Shown in pieces: positions 10,659-21,855 of a DNA stretch of 64,000 nucleotides. Every line of letters starts with the position of its first letter. Position 1 is the first letter of the stretch. Source of the stretch: Antilocapra americana (taxonomy: Eukaryota; Chordata; Mammalia; Artiodactyla; Antilocapridae). Under the pieces are notes generated by a model. That model saw only the letters and a program-made list of their open reading frames with translations, made no database searches and had not been told where the DNA came from. A program made the position numbers and the translations under genes. The DNA is taken from contig ML662442.1 in NCBI GenBank assembly GCA_007570785.1, positions 33,961,909 to 34,025,908 of the forward strand, written 5' to 3'.

Positions 10659-11749
10659 CATTGTGGTTCAGTTGCTAAGCTGTGTTGTGACCCCATGGAC
10701 TGCAGCATGCCAGACTTCCCTGTCCAGCACTATCTCCCAGAGTTTGCTCAAACTCATGTCTGTTGAGTCGATGATATCATCCAGCCATCTCATTCTCTGT
10801 CAACCCCTTCTCCTCCCACCCTCAGTCTTTCCCAGCATCAGGATCTTTTCCAGTGTGTTGGCTCTTCCCATCAGGTAGCCAAATTATTGAAGCTTCAGCT
10901 TCTGCTTCAGCATCAACCCTTCTGATGAATATTCAGAGTTGATTTCCTTTAGGAATGACTGGTTTGATCTCCTTGCAGTCTTCTCCAGCCCCACAGTCTC
11001 AAGAGTCTTCTCCAGGCCCACAGTTCAAAAGCATCAATTCTTCAGCACTCAGCCTTCTTTATGAAATGCAACTCTCACATTTGAACATGACTACTGTAAA
11101 AGCTATAGCTTTGACTATATGGAAATTTGTCAGCAAGGTCATGTCTCTGCTTTTTAATATGCTATCTAGGTTGGTCATAGCTTTTCTTTCAAGGAGCAAG
11201 TAAGTGTCTTTTAATTTCATGGTTGCAGTCACCATCTACAGAGATTTTGGAGCCAAAGAAAATAAAATCTGCCACTGTTTCCAGTTTTCCCCCATCTATT
11301 TGCTATGAATTGATGGGACTGGATGCCATGATCTTAGTTTTTTGAAGGCTGTGTTTTAAGCCATCCTTTTCACGCTTTCATCTTCATCAAGAGACTCTTT
11401 AGTTTCTCTTTTCTTTCTGCCATTAAGAGTGATGTCATCTCTGTATCTGAGGTTGTTGATATTTCTCTTGGCAGTCTTGATTCCAGCTGGTGATTGATCC
11501 AACCTGGCATTTCACATGATGTACTTTGCATATAAGTTAAATAAGCAGGGTGGCAATATACAGTCTTGACGTACTCCTTTCTCAATTTGGAACCAGTCTG
11601 TTGTTCCGTGTCCAATTCTAACTTGTTTCTAGACCTGCATACAGGTTTTTTAGAAGTCAGGCAAGGTGGTCTGGTATTCCTGTCTCTTTAAGAATTTTCC
11701 AGTTTGTTGTGATCCACACAGTCAAAGGCTTTAGCATAGTCAATGAAGC
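10659..11749 (-). mobile_element. BovB LINE, 3' 1.1 kb
   Basis: Antisense BovB from its 3' terminus (left, 'ttcagttgctaagctgtgtt') to inside the reverse transcriptase (right, 'catagtcaatgaagcag'). A perfect 20-bp or slightly longer duplication, beginning gaatacctgagagcc, flanks it (10638-10658 and 11751-11771). The catalytic YADD codons read RYRDD here (antisense of 'gatgtcatctctgtatctga', about 11436), an Ala to Arg change in addition to frameshifts. Several small gaps relative to other copies. Dead. Confidence 0.97.
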
Positions 11750-12059
11750 AGAATACCTGAGAGCCAACTGTATTAATATATTCATTGAAAAGAACAGAGG
11801 TATAAGCAGACTCACACAGTTCAAAATTTTACTCTTATAAAATTTTCAGTGCTTTTGTATTAGCCTGACCTTTATAAAAACTAGAGCTATTTAAGTAAAT
11901 ATGAAAAATAAGGAAAAGAAATGAGTAACAAAACATAGCTCTAGATTTAAGACTTTGTAACTCTGCTAGTCTATTACCTGACCAAATAGTTCTGTATAAG
12001 GTGGAAGCTGTGTTAATAAAAATACTGCACAATGCTAATTCTGTTTTTTTCTGTGAAAA

Positions 12060-13255
12060 TTTTTAATAGAAAAGATATATGTTCATATTGCAGTTTTTAA
12101 AATGGGATAGGAGACTATAAAGTAACTGAAAAACATCCTTTTCACTTTTCCTTCTTTTAGGAATTCCTTTACTTTCTGTTAGTTGCTTGTAATATTTCTT
12201 TTTGAGTTTTTTTCTATTCATTTTCATGCTCACAGACCAATATGTACATAAGTTTTACAAATGGAATGAATGAAATTATTTTCTATAATCTAGTCTTTTC
12301 TGTGACTTTTTAAAACTTTGTATCTTCAAGAATGCCCTTAAGAGTCCATATAGAAAAACCTTATTTTTAAGAGGCATATTGTGTTTCATAGTTTGTATGG
12401 AAGTATTAAAATGTATTTAGTCATTCTATTTGTGAATATTTAGGTTGTTTTAAATTTGTCTCGATAATATCATTGGCTTCCCTGGTGGCTCAGATGGTAA
12501 AGAATCGGCCTGTAATGCAGAAGACCTGGGTTCGATTACTGGGTCAGGAAGATCCCCTGGAGAAGGAAATGGCTACCCATTCCGGTATTCTTGCCTGGAG
12601 AATTCCATGGACAGAGGAGCCTGGTGGGCTACAGTCCATGGGGTTGCAAAGAGTTGGACATGACTGAGCAACATTAAAATATATATATAGATTGATTTGT
12701 CCACATCTGTAAGTATTTTTGTAGGATGGATTGTTATTATTATTATTGTTTATCAAAAGTTATGATTAGTTGTCAGAATCTTTAACATATTGGTAGATGT
12801 TGCCAAACTGATCTATGAAAATGTTTCAGTTGTTTGTTTTCAGATGTATAGTGATAAAAATGCCTGTTTCCCCATTCCATTGTCAAAACTGCATAACACC
12901 AATTCTTTGGTTTTTTTCCTTATATAATGAGAAATCACGCATAAGATTAGCCACTCTTCATATTCTTTGATCACTTTTTCTTTTGCTCATTATTATTCTT
13001 TTACCTTATTATATTGGATTGTTTGTTATTGATTTGAAAGGGCCTTTTGTTCTCTACGTATTATAGCAACTAGCCTCTTTCTGTTATGTGTTGCATATAT
13101 TTTTTTCCAGTATGTCTTCTCTTTTAACTTTTTATGTTGTTTTTTCCCTTATGTCTTCTGGGTTTTCTGTCTTGTTTAGAAAAGACTTTGTTGCCTTAAA
13201 AGTACATATGTATTCTCCTGTATTTCCTTCCAATTTTCTTAAATTCAAGTAGTTA
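12060..13255 (-). mobile_element. Old L1 (L1M type), interrupted by a Bov-tA
   Basis: Antisense ORF2 and 3' region: 'atttaggttgtttt', then after the SINE 'attggtagatgttgccaaac', 'aatgcctgtttccccatt', 'tgcatatatttttttccagtatgtcttct' and 'gaaaagactttgttgcctta'. These are landmarks of L1M copies in minus orientation. The Bov-tA at 12475-12673 splits it. No coding potential left. The preceding 11772-12059 is unassigned. Confidence 0.75.
12475..12673 (+). mobile_element. Bov-tA SINE
   Basis: Nearly complete, well-preserved sense copy: tRNA-like head 'ggcttccctggtggctcaga', B-box-like 'gggttcgattactgg', then the body 'gaagatcccctggagaagg', 'attcttgcctggagaattcc', 'ttgcaaagagttggacatga'. One of the cleanest SINEs in the window. 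Confidence 0.97.
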
Positions 13256-14189
13256 ATATTTGCCTAAGTTCAACTAGTTAATAACAGAATAAAGATTAGA
13301 ATCCAAGTCTTCTGAGTGGTGTTACCCCACCATAAGGCAGCTTCTTCTTTGTGCCCATTGTTGGTGTTATCTCTCTCTCTTTTTAAACCTGCCATCATGT
13401 TGAATAATGAATTTGATTGAAGGAAATAAAGCATAAGCTCATAAGTCTCTGAATCTTAAGAAATTGGAGTAGTAAACTTTTATAAGGTTAAAATTTCTCA
13501 AATTCAAGTAATATTTAGGTTGATAAAATTTTGGAATTTGTTTTTAACCTAATATTTCTTTAAAGACCTCACATAAGTGAAACCTTAGCAAAACGTCTTA
13601 AATATTCGTCTCAAACTTCACGTACAAAATAAAGCTATAAAATGTCATCACATTCATAAAATTGAGAGACATTTAATTAAGGTTAGCATTTGTCTTCCAT
13701 TTAGTGTTGTTGCAAAACAGAATTGTTTGATCACTGTCAACACTTGAGAAAAAGATGGAGTTTTAGCAATTATTAGTACAGTGTGACTTATCAAGTGCTT
13801 TGACACTAGAATAAATCTTCAAATTTCAATAAATAAATATACTAGGGATCGCTTATCAAAAACTTATATGGAAGTAGATTCTGACTTAATGATGCATCCT
13901 AACAGTTTCTACAGGAGGCTAGTCAAGAAGCCTGCCTGATGCATTGTTTGTGTCCCTTCATTATTATAGAGATCTCCAGCACTTTCTCTAGAATAAATAG
14001 GTGTGTATGCTAATTCCATATCATAAAAAGAATAACTCTGAAAGATTTAACTACATTTGTATCATTTTTCTCTATTTTTAAGCCTAGGAACTCAAGTAAA
14101 ATGCAGTTATGCCTGTTAGATTAGAACAAGTATAACAGTAAAAATTTGAAGTGTGTAGTGTAATCAGCACATTTAAATGTTGATCTAGT
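13256..14189. other. Unassigned sequence, possible MIR trace
   Basis: About 13280-13350 ('agattagaatccaagtcttc', 'ccaccataaggcagcttctt') could be antisense MIR. The rest is AT-rich with nothing recognisable. Confidence 0.4.
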
Positions 14190-14198
14190 CAAAAACAG

Positions 14199-14422
14199 AT
14201 TTGGTGGTGGCTTAGTTGCTTAATTGTGTCTGATTCTTGCAAACTCATGGGCTATAGCCCACCAAGCTCCTCTGTCCTTGGAATTCTCCAGGCAAGAATT
14301 GGAGTGGGATCCTTCTCCAAAGGATCTTCCTGACCCAGGGATTGAACCTAGGTCTCTTGCATTCAGGCAGGTCTCTTGAATTGTAAGCAGATTTTTTACT
14401 GATTGAGCCACCAGGGAAGCCC
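14199..14422 (-). mobile_element. Bov-tA SINE with internal duplication
   Basis: Antisense copy from 'ggtggtggcttagttgctta' to 'ccaccagggaagcc'. The target-site duplication caaaaacag flanks it (14190-14198, 14422-14430, one base shared with the element end). Within the head the segment aggtctcttgcattcaggc (14350-14368) is repeated with changes at 14369-14388, a ~19-bp tandem duplication near the B box. Confidence 0.96.
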
Positions 14423-14430
14423 AAAAACAG

Positions 14431-15869
14431 GTTTAGTAGATAATAAAAATGTGACTTGATCTAAATACAGAAAGGTTAGGAAAGACCTGAATGGAGGCCA
14501 GTTGAAGAAGTGAAGATCACAAAACAGAAAAAAATATGGTTTGTCTTGACTCAGGAGGTACCTGAAGTTCTAGTCCTTGTGGAGACAGTCATCAAATACT
14601 TGAGAAGGTTTGGGTATCTTCTTGAAGCCATCTGTGAGAAGGAGGGTTCTGACATGCTTGTTTTGCAACAGGGTTGGTCCTACCTTAATAATGAGCCAGT
14701 TACAAACCTTCTGTGATACCTGTTGTGCAGAAGCCAAGGGAATGTCCCACAAGTGAATTACGGGACTTAAATTAAGTAGTGCAGTTTAATGAACTCTGTA
14801 TACCACTCTACACAGGGGTCTCACAGAATATTCTCACTCCTGCTTTTGGTCTGTGGGTCTTCTCTGGTGCCATTGATAATGGGAAGTCATGGTGCAGAAA
14901 GTGAGCCAGTACTTTAAATACCATTTCTGCTTTGTTTTGGTGTCTTTAATCTAGGTCCTCTTGACAGGAAATTTATTATTTTTAAAAATGAAGTATTTCA
15001 TTTTGAAAGTGAAAATGTTTACAATAATTGTGTGTCAGCTTCAATATCTCTACTATATGTTCCTTGTTCTCATTGCTCTTCATGTGAAACCCTCAAGCTC
15101 AATCAGGCAAACCTCCACTCTTTCATGAGGCAATCACACCTGGAATGAGAACACTTATATTACCTGATACCTGATAGACAGGAGTTGCAGATAGCTCTCT
15201 CAGGATACCAGTGTCCCAGCTTTTCACTGACGAAATGATGCTTTGTTGGCTGACCCATGTTTTCTTTACTAAAGAACATTTGGAAGGGAGCTTTGCCTAT
15301 GTAACTTGCCTGGTTGGCAGTTTCGTTTCTTTCCTAGCCAAGAAGCAAGGGGTTCATCAAACCAAATTTGAACCTTCAGCTCCACTTGAAAAATCATGGT
15401 GGTTGGTGTAAGAATCAGCAAAGCCTTTGAAGTTCTCTAGCATGCAAGACAAATTATAATTTGCTTCTTAACTGAAATGTAAGTTTCCTTTTGAGTTGTT
15501 TCGTATCCTTAGCACAGAGTTCCCAAACTTCTATAACCATCATCATGGGTATTTTTATATTAAAATTATACATTTTGTGTCTTCTTTCTCTCACTAGGTA
15601 TGTTTCATCCTTTATTTGAATAATTAGGCCTAGAGAATACAAATTTAGTCTTGAGTTGAAGAAACTGAAGTTACAAAAAAAATTGAGATTATTGAGAAAG
15701 AAGCATTTTATTATCCTACTGCAGAAGTGTTTTATTAGCCTCATGCTGTATTTTTATATCCAGTAGAGCACCAGCAATGGAATTTAATGTAATCAAATAT
15801 GATAGACATTCACTAAAAATATGAATCTTCTATAGACATTACCAATTAATGGAAATGGATATTCCATTT
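14431..15869. other. Unassigned non-coding sequence
   Basis: No nameable repeat over 1.4 kb. Open frames of 60-96 codons on both strands show no known domain, no consistent splice signals and no homology that I recognise. Confidence 0.5.
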
Positions 15870-16209
15870 AAAGTTACTATAAAACATTGGCTATATTCTC
15901 TGTGCTGTACAATATATTCTTGTAGCTTATTTCATTTATAACAGTAGTTTGTGCTTCTTAATCCTGTATTTTCCCCATCTCTCTTCTCTCTCCCCACTGG
16001 TGACCAGTTTGTTCTGTGTATCTGTGAGACTGTTTTTGTTTTACTATATTCATTTATTTGTTTTATTTCTTTGGATTCCACATATAGGTGATAGTGTATT
16101 ATTCTTACTCTATCTGACATATTTCACTGTGTGTGATACCCTCCAGGTCCATCTATGTTGTTGCAGATGCAGAATTTCATTCCTTTTTTATGGCTAAGTG
16201 ATATTCCAT

Positions 16210-16254
<45 letters not shown>

Positions 16255-16715
16255 TTGTATACTGCATCTTCATTATCCATTAACCTGTTGATACACGCTT
16301 GGGTTGCTTCCATGTCTTCATGGTTGTGGATAATGCTGCTGTGGGCATTGGGGTGCATGTATCTTTTTGAAGTAGCACTTTCTTTTTCTTCAAATATATG
16401 CCCAGGATTGGGATTGCTGGCCGTATGGTTGCCTATTTCCAATATTTTGAGGAGCCTTCATGCTCTTTTCTATGGGGCTGTACCAGTTTGCCTTCTCACT
16501 AACAGTATATGGGGATTCCCTTTTCTCCACATCTTTGCCAGCACTTGTTTGTGGTCTGTTTATGATGTCCATTCTGACAAGCATGAGATGATATCTTGCT
16601 GTGGTTTTGATTTGCATTTTTCTAGTAGTTGGTGATATTCAGCATCTTTTAAGATGCCCATTGGCTGTTTATATATCTTCTTTGGAAAAATATTTATTTA
16701 AGTTTTCTGTTGGCT
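15870..16715 (-). mobile_element. L1 LINE, 3' ~850 bp
   Basis: Antisense L1: 'attctctgtgctgtacaata', 'gattccacatataggtgata', 'ttttatggctaagtgatatt', 'gttgatacacgcttgggttg', 'ggggctgtaccagtttgcct' and 'ggttttgatttgcattttt'. The usual 'gtatatatgtaccac' site downstream of 'tattccattg' has been replaced by a long (TG)n. Truncated inside ORF2. Confidence 0.88.
16211..16248. repeat. (TG)n microsatellite inside L1
   Basis: About 18 uninterrupted TG units after 'attccattgttt'. It replaces the short alternating purine-pyrimidine site of the L1 ORF2 antisense sequence. Likely length-polymorphic. Confidence 0.97.
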
Positions 16716-17154
16716 ACTGCTTTTTTGCAGTTCTTCTTGCTCATAGCTTTTACTGTCTGGTGGGTCCCCAGAATTTCTCTTCACTCTACTGTTGGTTAAG
16801 TCTGTGCATCTTAAATGCCTGAAGTCAGGGAATCTTCTGGCAGGACAGTCACTACCCATAGAGTATGTCTGTTGGACCAAGCTCTAGCACCAGGTTAGCA
16901 CCAGCATAGAGATGGATGGTTATCCTGGTTTAGTAGTTGTCCCAGGCTCTGCCCCAAGCAAATGTGACCAAGGGATTGTTGTCATGTGATATATGCATTT
17001 GAGAAGCTTCTCAGTGTGTTGTGTGGACACACTTGGCACAGTGTAACTGGCAGAAGAAAATAATCTTTCCAGAAGAGTGACATTTGAGGTCACTTGTATC
17101 TCTAAGAGTCTCTGACTAGTTCTAATGAGATTTAATTCTGAATGAGATTCAGTT
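16716..17154. other. Unassigned non-coding sequence
   Basis: No gene or nameable repeat. Confidence 0.5.
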
Positions 17155-17260
17155 AGTATGTGTTGGATGATTGCTGCATGCCAGTTGTTCTTCTATACAC
17201 TGTCTCGTTTATGTCTTGTAACAAACCGGGGAGTTATTTTTACCTTCATTCATTGAATCT
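17155..17260 (-). mobile_element. MIR SINE fragment
   Basis: 'gctgcatgccagttgttctt', 'cactgtctcgtttatgtctt' and 'aacaaaccggggagttattt' follow the antisense MIR order 'tatgtgccaggcactg...ttatctcatttaatcctcacaacaaccctatgaggtagg'. Diverged. Confidence 0.5.
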
Positions 17261-18068
17261 AAGATGCTACTCATTATAAGCCAAACCATTATTTTATATA
17301 TCATTAAGATTGAAAGAATATTACCAGTTAAATTTTGACACAATATTCTCTTTTTCCTTAGCATTTGATTGAACTGTTTATATCAAAACAGCTTTCTTAC
17401 TTATATAGACAGTTTCTTATTACATATCGTTTGTTATGCATTGAAAAGAAAATATAGTAAAATAAATTAGTTAAGGTATCCTGGAAAAAATAAAGATGGA
17501 TATTCAATAAATCAATCAATACATATTTATTTAGTGCTTCTGAGTTTAAAGATTTTAAAGTGCTGCTATCAAACTTTTCTGTGATGACAATAGAGCTTCC
17601 TATAACCTGGAAGTGATGACATTCTCACTGCACCAGCTAGTGGATCATTCTTTAATGAGAGTTAGCTAATCAGCCCTTCCCCTATCATTGATCACTAACC
17701 TCACACACTAAAACATTGACTTCCTGTTATATTCACCGAAAACAGAACCCATGAGGTGCTCATGAACTTTTAAGTTGAAGTACCATTATTGAAAGTCATG
17801 CAATGTGATATAACACTGTGTGATCTACAACTGAAATAAATGATTACTTCTATGAGATCAAGAGAAACTGTAAGTTAAATATGAGCATAAGTGGTAAGAA
17901 CTGCCTCTCTTCTAATAGCCCTGCTGTCTTTAAGTCTTTTATGTTCTTTTTAAGCCCAGGATTGCCCTCGCTGGTTGGCCTCTGGTAACTTACCCTGTGG
18001 GAGTTTTCTTCCAGAGCACAATCTCCTATACCAAGAATTAGCAACATTTTTATGAAAAGGTTCTGATC
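17261..18068. other. Unassigned non-coding sequence
   Basis: No gene or nameable repeat; A/T-rich. Confidence 0.5.
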
Positions 18069-18486
18069 TATTAGTTTCCTAAGCTGCCACTAAACATATG
18101 ACTGAACAACAGAAATTCATTTCTGTTCGTGTTTGAAAACAACAGAAATTAATTCTCTTATGGTTTTGGAAGCTCTGAGGAAGAAACTGTGCCTCTTCGA
18201 GTTTCTGGTGATTGCTGGCAATCCTTGGTGTTCCTGGGCTAGTAAATGCCTCACTCCAATCTTAACTTCTGTCTCCACAAGATTCCTTCCTTCTGTGTAT
18301 CTCTGTGTCTTTTCTTCTAATGAGAACACAAGTCACTGATTTAGGGCCTCCGCGTGAGCAAGCTATTCTAATACGACTTCATCTTAATTTCATCTACTAA
18401 GACCCTATTTCCACATTAAGATTACGTTGTGAGGGTTCAGGCTGACATGAATTTTTGAGAGATTCTGTTTTGTTGAACCCATTACA
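18069..18486 (-). mobile_element. MaLR solo LTR (MLT1 type)
   Basis: Antisense LTR of the mammalian ERVL-MaLR group, non-coding. Landmarks are 'gtttcctaagctgccac', 'tggttttggaagctctgagg', 'ggcaatccttggtgttcctg', 'cgacttcatcttaatttcat', 'aagaccctatttccacatta' and the terminal 'cccattaca'. A local duplication of 'acaacagaaatt' (about 18106 and 18139) sits near the left end. No internal retroviral genes are attached. Confidence 0.82.
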
Positions 18487-18489
18487 GAG

Positions 18490-18748
18490 GAGCAACTTTG
18501 TTGTCACACAAGAGCAGCCATAGATAATATATGAACAAATGAGTGGGCACTGTCCTAATAACATTTAATTTATAGACACTGAAATTTGAATTATATATAA
18601 TTTTCACATGTCCTAAAACATTGTTCTTTTGAGTTTTAATGCAACAGTTCAAAAGACATTTTGTTGGCCATATGAAAACAGGTGCGGGGGATGGGGCTAG
18701 CCAAATTTGACCCACATGCCATAGTTTGCCAACATCTGATATGTAGTA
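18490..18748 (+). mobile_element. hAT-Charlie-type non-autonomous DNA transposon
   Basis: 'gagcagccatagataatata', 'tgaacaaatgagtgggcact', 'ttatataattttcacatgtc', then 'gccaaatttgacccacatgc' and 'catagtttgccaacatctg'. These match the right portion of the mammalian hAT-Charlie MITE that ends 'ggcccatgggccatagtttgccgacccctg'. The subfamily name is not certain to me. Confidence 0.7.
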
Positions 18749-20177
18749 TTGGCCAGCAGACAAAGGTAACAATAGGGTAATTTTTCTCCCTTCTGCTCTT
18801 AAACAAAAGAACCAAATTCTGAGAAAATCTGTTTGTGATTTACATCAAGCAATTTTTGTTAGATGGCTTCATGTTTCAGCAGAGAGGAAACCAGACTGAT
18901 CAACAATGATGCCTGTTTGGCAGCATCATTCCTGGTGTGCTTGCCAAAATTTTGGTGAGGATTTTGCTGTCAAGATTAAGAGGTGATGCAGGCTTAAATG
19001 AAGAACATGACCTGGAGTCTTTACGTTGAAGGATTAGAGCATTTCCCTCATGGGCTCATAGTACTGTTAATGCCAAATGTTTGAGTATGCTTTTGAGGTG
19101 ATTTTAAATTAAAGGCATTTTGTGATTCAATACTACATGGCATTCTGGTGAGATGTTGTCAGTCCCTAGATACTCATTCAAGGCCAGATATTAGATAATA
19201 CTCTGCACATCTGAACAGACTTTATCTTCTAATGCTAAGAGTTGTTAAGTCATTCAGGGGCGAAAATAATCTAAACATTCGGGTTTATCATGCATATTGT
19301 TTCTAGTAAGATTTATGTAGTAAAAATGTGTTGAGGCTATTATTAAAGATTGTGATTATCTATCTGCTTTTTCTAATTACAAAACCAATGCATGATCTTT
19401 GTAGAAATTATTGCCTGAAATTAATAATATATAAAGTGAGTTTCCCATAACCCCAATTCCCAGAGAGAATTTTTGAGGAGATGTTGGTAGTTATTTTTCC
19501 AAAAATTTCCACCCCATGTTATTATGGAAAGCAAATGAAAAAATACACTGAATAGATATTTTGTATGTTTTTAATTGGGGACAAATTTTATGAACATAAA
19601 GACAAAGTATTATTAGATATAAATACCTGGTTACACATTAAACTCATAGTATGCTGATAATAAGATATGAAAAAGTCCTATTTCCTGATCTTAAGACATA
19701 TATCTTTGGCTCTGTTTTGCTTCCAAAAAGTAGAGAATGACCTAGTGTGACTAATAACTCTCATATACATACATGATGAAGTCCTGTTATTTGGACATTT
19801 ATTCTGTCTTGAGTTCAGTGGTGGATCTTTTCTCTCTACTACAGAGAGACTAAACAGATACGCAGCTTCTTTGATGATGTGTATCGTCAACATTTTAAAT
19901 GACATCAACATTTTAATGAGGTTTTCCCATCCATAAAGCATATTAGCAAGCATTTTATCTGGCTGGGAATTGAGAAAATCCTGTGAGCTCCAGTCGTGTG
20001 TGGGGAAGAGCTGATTGCCAGGATCTCATGTGGACTTGAGTGGTGACTGGTGTGGCTTATGCACTAGCAGCCTGGAGCAGAATGGCTGACTTACCGTCAT
20101 TCCTGGGTGACATGGAAATCTTGTACACAAAAGTGGGTAGGTAATCTTAACACTTAAAAGTGTGCCTACAAGATGCC
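18749..20177. other. Mostly unassigned sequence
   Basis: About 19375-19500 ('aattacaaaaccaatgcatg', 'ttcccataaccccaattccc') recalls a widely dispersed old L1-associated repeat. Nothing else is recognisable, and open frames near 19678-19953 have no known family. Confidence 0.4.
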
Positions 20178-20415
20178 AACATGCTCTTATCACTAGTGTC
20201 ATATGGGCTTTGGGACCAGACAGACCTGGGCATGAATCCTAACGTTATTCTTTGTATCTACGGGGAGCCATAAGTTACTTAAACTGAGTTTTGGTTTTCT
20301 TATCTACAAAATGGGTGTAAATAGTACCCACTTTGTAGGAGTGTTGTAAAGATTAGTGCTATTGTGAAAAAAGCACTGAGCCAGTGTCTCACATTTAGGA
20401 GGAGCACAAATAATT
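20178..20415 (+). mobile_element. MIR SINE, full length
   Basis: Sense MIR in order: 'gctttgggaccagacagacctgggcatgaatcc' (5' region, quoted in part), 'ataagttacttaaactgagt', 'cttatctacaaaatgggtgt', 'agtacccactttgtaggagt', 'gcactgagccagtgtctcac'. Confidence 0.85.
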
Positions 20416-20584
20416 TCTTTTTCATTGCTACTATTTGAGACATCTTTAAATGATTGAATCCAACCCTCTTATTTAACATAAGAAATTGGATTCAGAGGGT
20501 TTATTGCTCTTAGGTTGCTTAGGTAGTTGGTGGCAGAATAAAAAGGATAATTTTGACATACTGATCCTTTTTTGGTTTTCTTTC

Positions 20585-21105
20585 CATTATTCATCTGTTT
20601 ATTCTTTAGTCACCATTTATTATGTACCCCTTAAGTTCCAGGTATTGTGCTGAACCTTGAGAATATAAAGGAAAATAGCATATAGAATGTGTTGGAAAGC
20701 TTACAGTCTAGTGGAAAACAAATGCATAAACAGATAAATTATTGGTCAGTTTTTTAGAGGCTATAATGGAATGATACATTTCATTATAAAATTTTATACA
20801 TATTTATAAAAAATGGTTAAGATAGTGGTCTAACTCAGCTTTGGGGAACCATTAAATCTTCATAGTGGCAGCATGATATTTGAGTTTAGCCTTGAAGTAT
20901 GTTTTGAAGATTGCAAGGCAGTTATGTGCGTGTGTATGTGTGTGTGTTTAGGAGAGGATTGGTGGTTGGAAGTGGTATTTTAGGTAAAAGAAATAGCCTG
21001 TGCAAAAGTGATGGAGGTGTTATATTGTGGCATATTCATGACAGCTTTGATAGCTTGATGTGGTTTGAGTTGTGGCAAGAGGTGAGACCTGAGTATATAA
21101 TGCAG
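20585..21105 (-). mobile_element. L2 LINE, 3' region
   Basis: Antisense L2: 'accatttattatgtacccct', 'ccaggtattgtgctgaacct', 'gcttacagtctagtggaaaa', 'acaaatgcataaacag', then 'gatatttgagtttagccttgaag' (in part) and 'aaatagcctgtgcaaaagtg'. The order follows the reverse complement of the L2 3' end and C-terminal ORF. Confidence 0.75.
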
Positions 21106-21656
21106 CATTTCTTATTCTACTGAAATGCTATCATGCATTGTCTGTAGCTGGTGTACTAACAAGAATTAAGTGTATGTAAGGGGACAAATGAACATCTGTG
21201 AACTGGTTTGGGAAACTGCTTACCGTTTATAGCACTGGTCCAACTTGAAAATAATAGGATGAAAATAAACATTTGGAACCCAAATTGTACAAAGAAACTC
21301 CTTATAATGGTTGATTTACACATACTAGATGCTGAATAAATACTGGCTAAATATTTTTATACAGTAGTCCAGTTATTATAGAGTTACTTTTGATATGAAA
21401 CTTTAGGATAATGTAATAATGTATACAGTTCCATAGAGTACAATAAAACTATATTGACCTATATTACAATTATGGGTCTTTTGTTATTACCATTACAATT
21501 TGATTAATGTTATTTGACTCATTTTCTTGAAACTTAATTGAGATAAATTTGATTTTTGATGGTTGCTAATTGGGCAAGGGGAATAGTCTGTTATACCTAT
21601 GTATCCTTATTTCATTACATTATATCTCCATGTCCAGTTGAAATTATGTGTCATGT
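21106..21656. other. AT-rich unassigned sequence
   Basis: No gene or nameable repeat. Confidence 0.5.
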
Positions 21657-21855
21657 GGTTTCCCTGGTAGCTTAGACATAAAGAATCTGCCTGCATTGTG
21701 AGAGACTTGGGTTCGATCTCTCGCTTAGGAAGATCCCCTGGAGAAAGGAATGTCTACCCTATCCAGTAGAATGCCTGGAGAATTCCATGGACAGAGGAGC
21801 CTGGCGAGCTTTAGTCCGTGGGATTGCAGAGTCGGACACAACTGAGTGACTAATG
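21657..21855 (+). mobile_element. Bov-tA SINE
   Basis: Sense copy: 'ggtttccctggtagcttaga', 'cttgggttcgatctctcgct', 'gaagatcccctggagaaagg', 'aattccatggacagaggagc', 'cagagtcggacacaactgag'. Moderately diverged. A T-run follows at 21927-21940. Confidence 0.95.

Noticed and set aside
12475..12673. tRNA-Glu-like sequence that could be taken for a tRNA gene
   Set aside because: It is the head of a Bov-tA SINE fused to a Bov-A body; no cloverleaf-complete tRNA with a 3' terminator is present. The same holds for all other SINE heads in the window.
14510..14716. 68-codon frame that looks protein-like (hydrophobic/charged mix)
   Set aside because: No homolog recognised, overlapped by an equally long antisense frame, and no gene context.
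16198..16635. 145-codon plus-strand open frame
   Set aside because: It is the antisense strand of an L1 ORF2 fragment running through a (TG)n tract (the repeating Val/Cys stretch). No independent coding evidence.
18069..18486. Possible complete endogenous retrovirus anchored by MaLR LTRs
   Set aside because: All MaLR LTRs here are solo or partial; no gag/pol-like internal sequence or paired LTR lies within a plausible distance.
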